Positions 16,753-24,629 of a stretch of DNA of 64,000 nt are shown in pieces. Within the stretch, counting starts at the first letter, position 1. Each line of letters begins with the position of its first letter. The notes beneath the pieces are model-generated. The model ran no database searches. It worked only from the letters and a program-made list of their open reading frames with translations, and was not told where the DNA came from. This DNA comes from Verrucomicrobiota bacterium (lineage in GTDB: Bacteria; Verrucomicrobiota; Kiritimatiellia; CAIVKH01): NCBI GenBank assembly GCA_024233345.1, contig JACKPT010000003.1, positions 1-64,000 on the forward strand, given 5' to 3'. Position numbers and translations under genes: made by a program.

Positions 16753-17889
16753 TTAGGAACTTTGTGTCTCCGTCCGCAAGGTAACCGTCCGTGACGGACA
16801 CATTGATCGCAGCCATCGCGAGCACATTGCACCGAACTCCATACAGGGCTTTTCAATGGCATAGAAAGATATATACGACAAGGCGCTCGTGGCGGTCGCG
16901 ACAATTAGAATCTTCCAGCCCCCCTCTAGCTCGGCGGACATGCTGGATACCCACAAATATACTGGCCAATGCAATAGATAGAGCGAATAGGACAATTGCC
17001 CCAAAACCTTCAATACGCGACCGGCTTGTCCTGTGGCAGCCGTCCCTGCCGCACCCAGACAAAGTAACAGGCAATCAGCAAACAGGACCTGCTTTGAGAA
17101 GCCGGTTACAGAATTATTCTTATCCACGAAGACGGATATGATCAGGAAAACGGCCAATCCAATACAAAAAATCAAGATGTGTGTTTTACCTGTCATCATG
17201 CGGCGAACAATGACAAGACGACCAAGCAAAAGGCCGGCCATAAAAAATCCGATCTGATTGAGAGGACTGATGTACAGGCGCCACTGATCCACAAGCTTAG
17301 TCCCACTATTCAAGTGTGCTTCTGTCCATGCAAACGAACCCACAATGACAGCGATGCACGCCGTTGTAAAAAAACGAGGCGACCGAAGCCCCCAGAGAAA
17401 CAGAGGGAATATCGTGTAGAATGCCAGTTCGTTCCCAATAGACCACATTCCGGCGGAAAAGTAGGCGTGCGGCCGAATCCAAGAAAACAGACCGCTAAGA
17501 TTCAACAAGATGTTGGCCGGGTAGAAGATCTGGGGAAACGGAATAATTCCGACACACATATTTATAAATGCAAATGCCGTCACCAACCAAAACATGGGCA
17601 TGATTCTGAAAACCCGCCGTACTGCGAAATCGATCATGGTCTCACGGGAAAACGGTCGTGGTCCGTAAGCGATTAACATCGCCGTGCCACTAAGAACATA
17701 AAACGTACTAACAAAATAGACTCCTGCCAAATCAAGAGCATTCCCCCAAAACGGATTCAAGGTCACTTTGCACCAGCTCACCAGATGATAAAGCATGACG
17801 GTGAATGCCAAGAGACCCCGAAGCTGGTCCAACCCCTCATTGCGAGCTCGACCACTGTCCTTGACCTTTATGAGATTCGCGTCATGCAT
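16753..17889 (-). CDS. Acyltransferase 3 (OafA-like) membrane O-acyltransferase
   Basis: The 378-residue polytopic protein starts its domain with LDQLRGLLAFTVMLYHL, the family's R-G-x-A-x-x-x-V-x-x-x-H region including the catalytic-type histidine. About ten hydrophobic helices follow, with the conserved LSYSLYLLHWPVYL near the C-terminus. OafA-type enzymes move acetyl groups from cytoplasmic donors to surface polysaccharides at the periplasmic side. Its place between the Wzy-like gene and the sialidase-like lipoprotein suggests O-acetylation of the exported polymer, perhaps protecting legionaminic acid residues. Its bases are AT-rich (23 G/C of 60 at 17521-17580). Confidence 0.85.
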   Translation of the reverse strand: MHDANLIKVKDSGRARNEGLDQLRGLLAFTVMLYHLVSWCKVTLNPFWGNALDLAGVYFVSTFYVLSGTAMLIAYGPRPFSRETMIDFAVRRVFRIMPMFWLVTAFAFINMCVGIIPFPQIFYPANILLNLSGLFSWIRPHAYFSAGMWSIGNELAFYTIFPLFLWGLRSPRFFTTACIAVIVGSFAWTEAHLNSGTKLVDQWRLYISPLNQIGFFMAGLLLGRLVIVRRMMTGKTHILIFCIGLAVFLIISVFVDKNNSVTGFSKQVLFADCLLLCLGAAGTAATGQAGRVLKVLGQLSYSLYLLHWPVYLWVSSMSAELEGGWKILIVATATSALSYISFYAIEKPCMEFGAMCSRWLRSMCPSRTVTLRTETQSS

Positions 17890-17925
17890 CGCAATAACTT
17901 GAACGATTGAATGATGGCCTGATGA

Positions 17926-19179
17926 TTACAGGCCTTCATGTTCGCGAAGATTCAGTATAAGGGCCGACACCGATCCAGCCAGAGTCAAGGTAATGGGATT
18001 CCATGGAATGGGGGAGAAGAATCCCCCAATCATAATCACCATGGCCTGCATCTTGAAGGTCCACCCCATGTCAGCCAGCGCAGGCCAAGTGTATCTGGCT
18101 CGACGCTGAATGACCCATCCCCGGATAAAGGTTCCCAACACAAAGGAGAGATAGAGTCCCATCCCGATAAATCCCATTTGCTTTCCCGCATAGAGGATCT
18201 CATTGTGAACCTGTCCACTGGCATAGTAATATTTTTCCATGACCAAAGAATCATTCGGCTGAAGGCCAACCCCAAAAACCGGATATTCTTTAATCAACCG
18301 CCAGGTGTGAAGATTCTTCATCTTCCGCTCCCAAGCACTTTGCTCATCCTGATCCATCTGGCTCGGATCCTTGTCTTCATAATCAGTGGCGAGAAACCCC
18401 TGAATGGAAGTCCAGATGGTTCGGTACCGCTCCATATTCATGCTGCCGATGCTGCTGGAAAGAATAAAGATGGCGACCCCACCGATCAGAATCGCTTTCT
18501 TATACTGGGCACCATATTTTGGCAGCAGGAATGCACCAACCAGAATCAGGGCGATAAGACCGGTTCGGCTTCCGGTCTGTAGAACGATATAGACGCTGGC
18601 GACAGCCAAGCCGAGAAATGCCCAGCGAACATATTTGTAGGGGCTTTTCTGGTAAAAGTAGAGATAGAGCGGAATCATGACCGTCATGAGATAGGCGAAG
18701 CCATTGGGATTTTCGATCAACGACACCGCCGGGCCATGGATCCGATCGCCGGCATAGGTGGAACCGGCCGCAGCAATTCTGAGCCCCCCCTTGACCCACC
18801 ATAATGTGGCGAACAGCATGGTTGCCTGTACCGCCCAGACCCGCTCCACCGTTGTTGCCATGGCTTCAATCATGATCAGCACCAATGCATTCTTGAAGAT
18901 CAGGTCAATGTTGGCATTCCAGTAACTGCTCGTCTGCATGGCACCGGCATAGAGGGAGATAAAACTAAAGAACATCAGCAGCAGGGCGGTGATCGTAGCT
19001 GGCCCGAATCGGATCAGGGGGCGTCCGTCCTGCATCGCGGACAGCACATGAAGTCCGACCCCCCCCATCACGGCAATATCGGCGATATGCAGTGGATGCA
19101 GAAAGAAAAAGCGGTTCTGGGGCTGCACCAATAGAATGCAGAGGTACCAGAGAATAAATCTGAAGGCCCAGAGGGACAT
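17926..19179 (-). CDS. O-antigen polymerase/ligase-like membrane protein (Wzy/WaaL)
   Basis: Hydrophobic 417-residue protein with about ten membrane spans. It has the Wzy_C-type large periplasmic loop between about residues 255 and 320 (KNLHTWRLIKEYPVFGVGLQ, then a VHNEIL segment containing the conserved H-N motif of O-antigen ligases). It probably polymerises repeat units or joins glycan to a lipid acceptor. Starts at ATG 19179 without a clear Shine-Dalgarno site; the upstream flank is an octamer repeat array, which may have replaced or moved its promoter. Polymerase and ligase cannot be told apart by sequence here. Confidence 0.8.
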   Translation of the reverse strand: MSLWAFRFILWYLCILLVQPQNRFFFLHPLHIADIAVMGGVGLHVLSAMQDGRPLIRFGPATITALLLMFFSFISLYAGAMQTSSYWNANIDLIFKNALVLIMIEAMATTVERVWAVQATMLFATLWWVKGGLRIAAAGSTYAGDRIHGPAVSLIENPNGFAYLMTVMIPLYLYFYQKSPYKYVRWAFLGLAVASVYIVLQTGSRTGLIALILVGAFLLPKYGAQYKKAILIGGVAIFILSSSIGSMNMERYRTIWTSIQGFLATDYEDKDPSQMDQDEQSAWERKMKNLHTWRLIKEYPVFGVGLQPNDSLVMEKYYYASGQVHNEILYAGKQMGFIGMGLYLSFVLGTFIRGWVIQRRARYTWPALADMGWTFKMQAMVIMIGGFFSPIPWNPITLTLAGSVSALILNLREHEGL

Positions 19180-19192
19180 GGGGGGATTAGGG

Positions 19193-19266
19193 GTTCAAGG
19201 TGACAAGGTTAAAGGGTGACAAGGGATTGGAGTGACAAGGTGACAGGGTTTCAAGGGGGCAAGGTG
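19193..19266. repeat. Imperfect tandem GGTGACAA octamer array, left arm
   Basis: The plus strand reads repeatedly GGTGACAA or close variants (AAGGTGACAAGG, GGGTGACAAGGG, AGTGACAAGGTGACAGGG). The same unit recurs in reverse orientation at 19793-19832, so the two arrays form inverted flanks around the four-helix-bundle gene. Array units are degenerate on this side. Confidence 0.75.
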
Positions 19267-19276
19267 GGACGGTTCG

Positions 19277-19704
19277 TTAGGGGCGGTGTAGCAGGGGGAT
19301 TATAGCGGTGAAAAGGAGCAGGGAGAGTTTAGCGCCCACGTTGAGGTTGAGCCGCTTACTTTTGATCAGGGACCAGCAGAGGGCGCTGCTTCTTCGACAG
19401 AGGTCCTGCAGTTTCTGGAAATCGGGGGGTCGGCAAGATAGCCTTGATCGAGGCCCACATAGGTCATACTACGGACCTCACCGGCCGAAGCACGGGCAAT
19501 ATAGAGGAATTTGATAAATTCCTTGTCGGAGCCTCGCTCAAACCCTTCCGCTACGTTATTCATGATGGAGACCGAAGCACGGCGGATCTGATCCACGAAA
19601 CCGAAATCTCTTCGACAGTCATCACCTACGGTCAGGGCATACACTTCCCTGGTTAACTCCCGAGCTACCTGCCAGCAATCTAATTCCTCAAACTTTTTAA
19701 CCAT
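19277..19704 (-). pseudogene. Four-helix-bundle protein (S23/IVP-type), frameshifted
   Basis: The first 90 codons match the four helix bundle family: FEELDCWQVARELTREVY, then the hallmark QIRRASVSIMNNVAEGFERG, then KEFIKFLYIARASAGEVRS. The frame stops at 19366, but the family-like continuation (DFQKLQDLCRRSSALCWSLI) lies in another frame after a run of six Cs (plus-strand G run at about 19424-19429) and would continue to a TAA at 19277-19279. So a homopolymer length change has broken or phase-shifted the gene. Family members occur as 23S rRNA intervening sequences and as stand-alone genes of unknown role. Inverted octamer arrays flank it. A sequencing error in the homopolymer is possible. Confidence 0.7.
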
Positions 19705-19792
19705 CTCAACACTTTGCCATCATGCCTACCCAGAGAAGTTCTCTGCAGGAGAACATAGACGGACCATTTATTACCCTACCACCGTGTTACCC

Positions 19793-19832
19793 TGTCACCT
19801 TGTCACCTTGTCACCTTGTCACCTTGTCAACC
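19793..19832. repeat. Tandem TGTCACCT octamer array, right arm
   Basis: Four perfect TGTCACCT units at 19793-19824 are followed by a fifth imperfect unit (TGTCAACC). It is the reverse complement of the left-arm unit. The array reaches into the 3' end of the small 55-codon gene, whose stop TGA (19827-19829) comes from a repeat unit. Confidence 0.85.
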
Positions 19833-19994
19833 AACCATCGTAAACGCCTTCTCGATCTTCTTTTCGATTTCTTTCTGTCGCTGAAGTTTTTCTGGGTCGG
19901 TAAGCGTGTGCATCAACTCACAGAACTCTAGGCAGCGTACAAAGTCTACCTTGACGGGGGGGGATTCCTGATGAGCGAGTGAGGTAAAGTTCAT
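19827..19994 (-). CDS. Small 55-aa protein coupled to nucleotidyltransferase
   Basis: The start ATG at 19994 overlaps the nucleotidyltransferase stop as ATGA, arguing for a real, translationally coupled gene. The protein begins MNFTSLAHQE and ends in a strongly charged helix, KLQRQKEIEKKIEKAFTMVG. It has no membrane segment. A run of eight Cs (codons 11-13) is a possible slippage point. I recognise no family. The pair of a small nucleotidyltransferase and a short charged protein resembles two-gene stress or toxin-antitoxin cassettes, but nothing in the sequence proves this. The last codons lie in the octamer array. Confidence 0.55.
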   Translation of the reverse strand: MNFTSLAHQESPPVKVDFVRCLEFCELMHTLTDPEKLQRQKEIEKKIEKAFTMVG

Positions 19995-20545
19995 GCTTTG
20001 TTGTCGTTGAGTTTGTTTACTTCATCCACAATTCGGGCGTAAATCTGTTCATCGGCAAACCGCAGGCATAATGGCCGAACAACCGCCTCTAGGTCCACAT
20101 GGTTGATTCTGGCGAGGTTGGCCACATCGGGCAGATCCTTTGCTATCCGCTTGTCCCAGGCATTCTTGAGGGCAAACAACTTCATGGCCAACAGGTGTTC
20201 AAGGGATGGAATGCGAAAATAATAGGGGAAATTCACCATTTCGACGGAGGCTGTCCACAGTTGCCCAAATGTATCGTCATCGACGTGAAGCACGTCCAGG
20301 CGAAGATCTAAATCCAATCGCCGGAAAAAAATTACATTGGGCCTCCGCTCCACATTCAAAAAGCCAGAATCACGCAAGGCACGGTCAATCCGATCCAGCT
20401 CTACCGCGGCTACCATGAAATCGATGTCCTGAGTATTCCGACTGTATCCATGGTAGTTAACCGCCAAGCCACCAATCAGCAACCCCTGAATACTTTCTTT
20501 CCGGAAAGCGTCCGATGCGGCTTGCAGCATCTCAACAAAGGTCAC
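19991..20545 (-). CDS. Minimal nucleotidyltransferase (AbiEii-like superfamily)
   Basis: The 184-residue protein has the polymerase-beta-type nucleotidyltransferase signature in a compact form: LLIGGLAVNYHGYSRNTQDIDFMV (about residues 22-45), where GG and D-x-D bind nucleotide and metal. A third acidic strand (LDLRLDVLHVD) follows. The C-terminal half is helical (LEHLLAMKLFALKNAWDKR...KDLPDVANL), like AbiEii/DUF6036-type proteins. Start is GTG at 20545. The downstream 55-codon gene overlaps its stop. Relatives include type IV toxin AbiEii and resistance nucleotidyltransferases; the substrate here is unknown. It interrupts the polysaccharide operon, so the pair may be a gene cassette inserted there. 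Confidence 0.72.
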   Translation of the reverse strand: MTFVEMLQAASDAFRKESIQGLLIGGLAVNYHGYSRNTQDIDFMVAAVELDRIDRALRDSGFLNVERRPNVIFFRRLDLDLRLDVLHVDDDTFGQLWTASVEMVNFPYYFRIPSLEHLLAMKLFALKNAWDKRIAKDLPDVANLARINHVDLEAVVRPLCLRFADEQIYARIVDEVNKLNDNKA

Positions 20546-20748
20546 GTGTCACCCCAATCATCGCAATCAACGAATCACCCAATCATCCAATCCCACCCAA
20601 TCCCTTTACCTTTGACCCTTCAACCCCCGCTCCGCTCCAGCGGAGCGACAGACTTCGTCCCGGTCGCGTCCCGGGGTGCTTACCGGGGCAACATAGCTTT
20701 GCTCATTTGTGGAGAGTTCCGCATCTTGTCGCGGGACATCCCTGTTTC
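20546..20748. other. Intergenic low-complexity region with hairpin
   Basis: About 200 bases hold degenerate CCAATC/CAATCA short repeats at about 20556-20605. They are followed by a stem GCTCCGC / GCGGAGC with a TCCA loop (about 20630-20647) and a GC-rich stretch ending near 20700. The hairpin lacks a T-run, so a terminator for the GbsR gene is possible but weak. No coding frame is convincing. Confidence 0.5.
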
Positions 20749-21231
20749 CTACAACATACGCCGGACCAAAGGGTTTCTAATCAGATCACTGATTTTCGAC
20801 CGGCGCTCTTCCGCCTCATTGAGCCTTTGCAGCAATTGCTCGGACGCCTCCGAATCAGCCTCTATCAGCATGCCCCGGCATTGTTCAATCTGAATTCTAG
20901 CCGAATCGAGCTTCTTGTCCAAGGCGGGAAGCAGTCCGTTCTGAAGCAATCCCCGGAAATCCTGGATCGCCTCGTAGAAGTCTCGCCGATCCCCTTTATG
21001 GGTAATTCTGCGGATTGCACCAAAGGCGTGAAGTTGTCGACAGGCTATACTCACACTGGCCTTGCTGACCTGCAACTCCTCAACCATCGCATCTAACGAC
21101 AGTGGCTGGTTTTTGAGATAAAGCAGCATATAGATCTGGCCAAGCAGGCGGGCTAGTCCAAAGGATTGGGCCGTTCTGCCTCCGGCCTCCACCATCTGCC
21201 ATAAAGCTTGCTGTACAGGATCATGGTTCAT
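20749..21231 (-). CDS. GbsR/MarR-family winged-helix regulator
   Basis: The 160-residue protein has an N-terminal winged helix. GLARLLGQIYMLLYLKNQPLS and MVEELQVSKASVSIACRQL (helix-turn-helix, about 48-66) match the GbsR family, including the recognition-helix S-K-x-S-V-S. A C-terminal helical dimer arm (ARIQIEQCRGMLIEADSE) follows. GbsR relatives respond to osmolytes or surface-stress signals. It diverges from the 21362 membrane glycosyltransferase gene across a 130-base gap, so it may control that gene or the locus. No operator was identified. Confidence 0.8.
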   Translation of the reverse strand: MNHDPVQQALWQMVEAGGRTAQSFGLARLLGQIYMLLYLKNQPLSLDAMVEELQVSKASVSIACRQLHAFGAIRRITHKGDRRDFYEAIQDFRGLLQNGLLPALDKKLDSARIQIEQCRGMLIEADSEASEQLLQRLNEAEERRSKISDLIRNPLVRRML

Positions 21232-21361
21232 TGCGTTTAGAACAGACTAAACAGCTTTGGCTGGGCCTGCAAGCCTACAGAAAACGAAAGAACTAGGCCC
21301 TGCACCTCCGGGGTGAGTCGCCGGTTGACCGATACTGGCGAAGGCAGTATACCCATCCCCT

Positions 21362-23089
21362 GTGAAAAGAATCAGGGAAAAGGCGATCACCGGAGCAGCC
21401 GTTTTGGGTTTGGTCTTGATTGTTCTGGCACGGTTTCGCCTGGGTATTGTACCGCTTTTTCTTGGCCAGACAGCTGGCATCTCGATATCCGCCCTGTTCA
21501 CTCAACGCCTGATCCATGCCCAGCAGCAATTCGGGGTGAGCTTGATTCTTTCGGGCTTACTTCTCTGGCTGCTCCCGGGCCACAACCTTTCAGTGGCAGG
21601 TATAAGGTCTGGTGAGCAACTGCTTTCTGTGATTCGGAAGGGATCCCCGATTGTCGCTGGACTTCTGTGCCTGGCGGTTCAATCGGTGGTCTTTCAGAAT
21701 CAACCACATATCACCGACGCCACGAGTCACGTGTTTCAAGCCAAGCTGTTTGCCCTCGGTCACCTGACAGCTAGGGTACCTGATTGCTTCCCCGCATTTT
21801 TTCAGCACAACGTAGTCATGAACATCAATGGCGGATGGCACACCAAGTATTTTCCCGGCCAAGCGGCCTGGCTGGCCCCGGGTTTTGCTCTGGGTGCCCC
21901 CTGGCTGATGATGCCACTCGGCTGGGCGATCACCACCTGGGCATTTTCCAAGCTGATTGAAAATCACTACACTGTTCGTGAACAGTTCTTTGCCCTGGCC
22001 CTGTTCACCCTTTCTCCCCTGGGTCTTCTGGTCAGTGCATCGTACATGTCGCACACCACTTTTCTGATGTGGATGCTCCTGACCTTTGTCGGTTGGCGCA
22101 AGGGACTGGAATCGCAGCGCCGGAGTCAACGTTGGTTTATGGTCGCCGGGTTATGCGCAGGGTTCGCCGCGATTACCCGCCCCCAAGACATGATTCCTGC
22201 GATGGCGGGAGCCATAACCGCTTTCTTGTTTCTGCCCATGGCCCAGAAGGCGAAAACCATTCGCTTCATGATTCCTGGAATTCTCGGGGGCATGACCTCG
22301 CTGGCCCTTCTCCTGTTCTGGAATGCGCAGGTGTATGGTGCATGGTTTTCCAGTGGATATAATTTTGGATCGTCCTATTCACTGACCCCCATTATTCAGG
22401 ATTCGCTGGGGTTTACCAACAGCCATACACCGGCCAAGGCCTGGCAATATCTCCTGCGGGCGATGTTACGATTCGATACCGCACTGCTTGGCTGGCCAAC
22501 TTGTTTGCCGCTATTGCTGATTCCCTTTGTTCGGTGGCCCCGCGAGACAAAACACTGGGTCTGTGGATCGGTCCTGATCACCACAGTCGGATTGTATGCC
22601 CTTTTTCCCTATGATGGTTTTGAGCTGGAGGCCAGATATTATACCCCGATGATCCCTGCGGCTATACTGCTGATTGCCTCATCGCTTGCCGGATGGACAC
22701 AATCAACTCGCCCGGAATGGCGCCGAATTGGACAGATCTTCATTCTATCCGGTATCCTCTATTCCGGGCTTCACGTATGGCCTCATTCGATCTGGCCCAA
22801 GTACGCGCACGCCTATGAGCAGGTGGATATGCGTGTTTATCAACTGGCCCAGGAAGTCATCCCGCCCCACCAAAAAGCCCTAATCCTGATGAAGGAGGAC
22901 CTTCACAATGACTTTTTCTTCAGCTCCGGATTTATCCACAACGATCCGGAACTAACGCATCGCCTGTTGTTTGCCCGGTATCTTCCCGATCAAATTTCCT
23001 GTCTGGCTCAAGCCTTCCCGGACCGCAGCATGTTCGTCATCGATGCAATGACAAGAACAATTCGTCCCCTGGACACTACAAATCGCTGA
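21362..23089 (+). CDS. Membrane glycosyltransferase, PMT/ArnT-like (GT39/GT83 type)
   Basis: This 575-residue polytopic protein has about twelve hydrophobic segments and a periplasmic first loop with acidic residues (ITDATSHVFQAKLFA) plus a later HTKYFPGQAAWLAPG segment. Both are typical of polyprenyl-phosphate-sugar-dependent GT-C transferases of the PMT_2 type. It would glycosylate a lipid, glycan or protein on the periplasmic side, using the polyprenyl-linked sugar that the adjacent DPM1-like enzyme (23076-23780) may make. Start is GTG at 21362; no strong Shine-Dalgarno site. It is the only plus-strand gene of the polysaccharide region, and its end overlaps the convergent GT2 gene by 14 bases. 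Confidence 0.75.
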   Translation: MKRIREKAITGAAVLGLVLIVLARFRLGIVPLFLGQTAGISISALFTQRLIHAQQQFGVSLILSGLLLWLLPGHNLSVAGIRSGEQLLSVIRKGSPIVAGLLCLAVQSVVFQNQPHITDATSHVFQAKLFALGHLTARVPDCFPAFFQHNVVMNINGGWHTKYFPGQAAWLAPGFALGAPWLMMPLGWAITTWAFSKLIENHYTVREQFFALALFTLSPLGLLVSASYMSHTTFLMWMLLTFVGWRKGLESQRRSQRWFMVAGLCAGFAAITRPQDMIPAMAGAITAFLFLPMAQKAKTIRFMIPGILGGMTSLALLLFWNAQVYGAWFSSGYNFGSSYSLTPIIQDSLGFTNSHTPAKAWQYLLRAMLRFDTALLGWPTCLPLLLIPFVRWPRETKHWVCGSVLITTVGLYALFPYDGFELEARYYTPMIPAAILLIASSLAGWTQSTRPEWRRIGQIFILSGILYSGLHVWPHSIWPKYAHAYEQVDMRVYQLAQEVIPPHQKALILMKEDLHNDFFFSSGFIHNDPELTHRLLFARYLPDQISCLAQAFPDRSMFVIDAMTRTIRPLDTTNR

Positions 23090-23780
23090 ACCGGTACTTC
23101 ACAATACACCACAGGGCACGAAACCCATCTTTCCAAGTAATTTTTTTCCCCTCGGAATAGGGTCTTCCATAATAGGATATCGGCACTTCGTAGATGCGCC
23201 AGCCCCCCCGGGCGACCTTTGCAGTTACTTCGATTTCAAATCCAAATCGGTCTTCCTTCAGGATAATGGATTCGATGACCGATTTGCGAAAGACCTTATA
23301 ACACACCTCCACATCGGTCAGATTGATATTGGTGAACATGTTGGACAACAGGGTAATGAACTGATTGCCCACACTATGCCAGAAATACAGTACCCGGTGG
23401 GCGCCGCCACCAATGAACCGAGAGCCATAGACAACATCGGCCTTCCCCTCCAGTATGGGAGCTAAAAGAACCGGGTATTCCCTGGGCTCATATTCCAAAT
23501 CGGCATCCTGAATGAGCAGGATATCACCGGATGCCTGGGTCAGTCCGGTGCGCAGGGCGGCACCTTTCCCACGATTTTCCGGATGCTTCTCTATCGCAAT
23601 ATCGGGATACTGCTCCGCCAACATTTCCAGCACCTCAACTGTTCCGTCGGTTGATGCATCATCGATGATGACCAACTCCCGCTCCAGTCCTTCGGGAAGG
23701 CTAACCTCGCGAACCCGGTTCACAACGGTTTCCAGGGTCGCGGCTTCATTATATACCGGAATAATAATGCTCAGTTTCAT
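23076..23780 (-). CDS. GT2 polyprenyl-phosphate sugar synthase (DPM1-like)
   Basis: GT-A fold enzyme of 234 residues. IIPVYNEAATLETVV, DDASTDGTVEVL, KHPENRGKGAALRTGLTQASGDILLIQDADLEYEP (the DxD region) and the C-terminal RFGFEIEVTAKVARGGWRIYEVPISYYGR are diagnostic of dolichyl-phosphate-mannose-synthase-like proteins. It has no membrane segment after the catalytic domain. It should load a hexose from a nucleotide donor onto undecaprenyl phosphate for use on the outer face. The obvious partner is the convergent PMT-like gene. It lies 45 bases downstream of the FkbM gene. Confidence 0.85.
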   Translation of the reverse strand: MKLSIIIPVYNEAATLETVVNRVREVSLPEGLERELVIIDDASTDGTVEVLEMLAEQYPDIAIEKHPENRGKGAALRTGLTQASGDILLIQDADLEYEPREYPVLLAPILEGKADVVYGSRFIGGGAHRVLYFWHSVGNQFITLLSNMFTNINLTDVEVCYKVFRKSVIESIILKEDRFGFEIEVTAKVARGGWRIYEVPISYYGRPYSEGKKITWKDGFRALWCIVKYRFSDL

Positions 23781-23825
23781 CTTGTCCTTTCCTTGATCGT
23801 GTGCCTGGCCATTCCTTCACCCAGG

Positions 23826-24623
23826 TCAGGAACCTGATTGCTTTTGATCGCGTATGATCAAGCCGGGAAGACTTCCCCGGGCGGTGGGCCAGAATAACCA
23901 ATCGACAGACTGCTTGATTTCCGGCCACGGAACAAAGCCCTGATCGGTTGAGGCATAGATCTGATAGCCCTCCCCCTGCAGCCATTCAAACAGGCGGGCA
24001 GCATCGGTCCCCGCAGTACCCGGATCCGACATAATTTCGACAAACAGCGCCGGGTGATCCCGACGGATGATACCCATCGCGCCCTGCAGGGCTTTCCACT
24101 CATGCCCTTCCACATCCACCTTCAAAAACTGAATCGATGGTGCCCGGTCGAGCAGGATCGAATCCAAGGTCGCTGTTTTCACCTGAACCCCGGAGGAGAC
24201 CTCGTCCACCCGGCCCTCGACAATGAAGGATTCATAATAGTTGCGCCCGCCCGAAACATATTCAGGAACCGCCATTCCCGCAGAGCCCGCATGGTCCGAT
24301 GCCGCGACGTCAAACACCTCCACATTGGCGCAGCGCCTTGTATGCACGGTATCCCGAAGCGTTTCAAAGGTATCCGCCACCGGCTCAAAGCTGAACACCC
24401 GGCCCTCCGGACCCACCCAGGACGAAAACAGCAGGGTCACATAGCCGATATTGGCACCGACATCCGCCACTCGGTCGCCAGCATGTATCAGGGGCTTGAT
24501 CCAGCGAGCCGAATCCCAGGACATTTCCGTAAACGCCTTGATACGGCGACGGTAATAGACCTTCCGTGCCGGCCGGCGAATCCATGCCGGAGCGGCCTCA
24601 ATCCATTGTTGCAACGTGCGCAT
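23826..24623 (-). CDS. FkbM-family methyltransferase
   Basis: The 265-residue protein has SAM motif I VADVGANIGYVTLLFSSWVG (about 52-71), then FEPVADTFETLRDTV and the FkbM signature FLKVDVEGHEWKALQGA (about 165-181). FkbM proteins O-methylate sugars of polyketides and surface glycans. Located just after the UpxY gene (6-base gap), it probably modifies a capsule sugar. The N-terminus has a basic stretch (RRPARKVYYRRRIK), usual for the family. Confidence 0.85.
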   Translation of the reverse strand: MRTLQQWIEAAPAWIRRPARKVYYRRRIKAFTEMSWDSARWIKPLIHAGDRVADVGANIGYVTLLFSSWVGPEGRVFSFEPVADTFETLRDTVHTRRCANVEVFDVAASDHAGSAGMAVPEYVSGGRNYYESFIVEGRVDEVSSGVQVKTATLDSILLDRAPSIQFLKVDVEGHEWKALQGAMGIIRRDHPALFVEIMSDPGTAGTDAARLFEWLQGEGYQIYASTDQGFVPWPEIKQSVDWLFWPTARGSLPGLIIRDQKQSGS

Positions 24624-24629
24624 GTGCTC

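Noticed and set aside
19193..19832. Possible CRISPR array or diversity-generating retroelement (Avd-like four-helix protein)
   Set aside because: Repeat units are only 8 bases and tandem without spacers, and no reverse transcriptase, template/variable repeats or cas genes are present.
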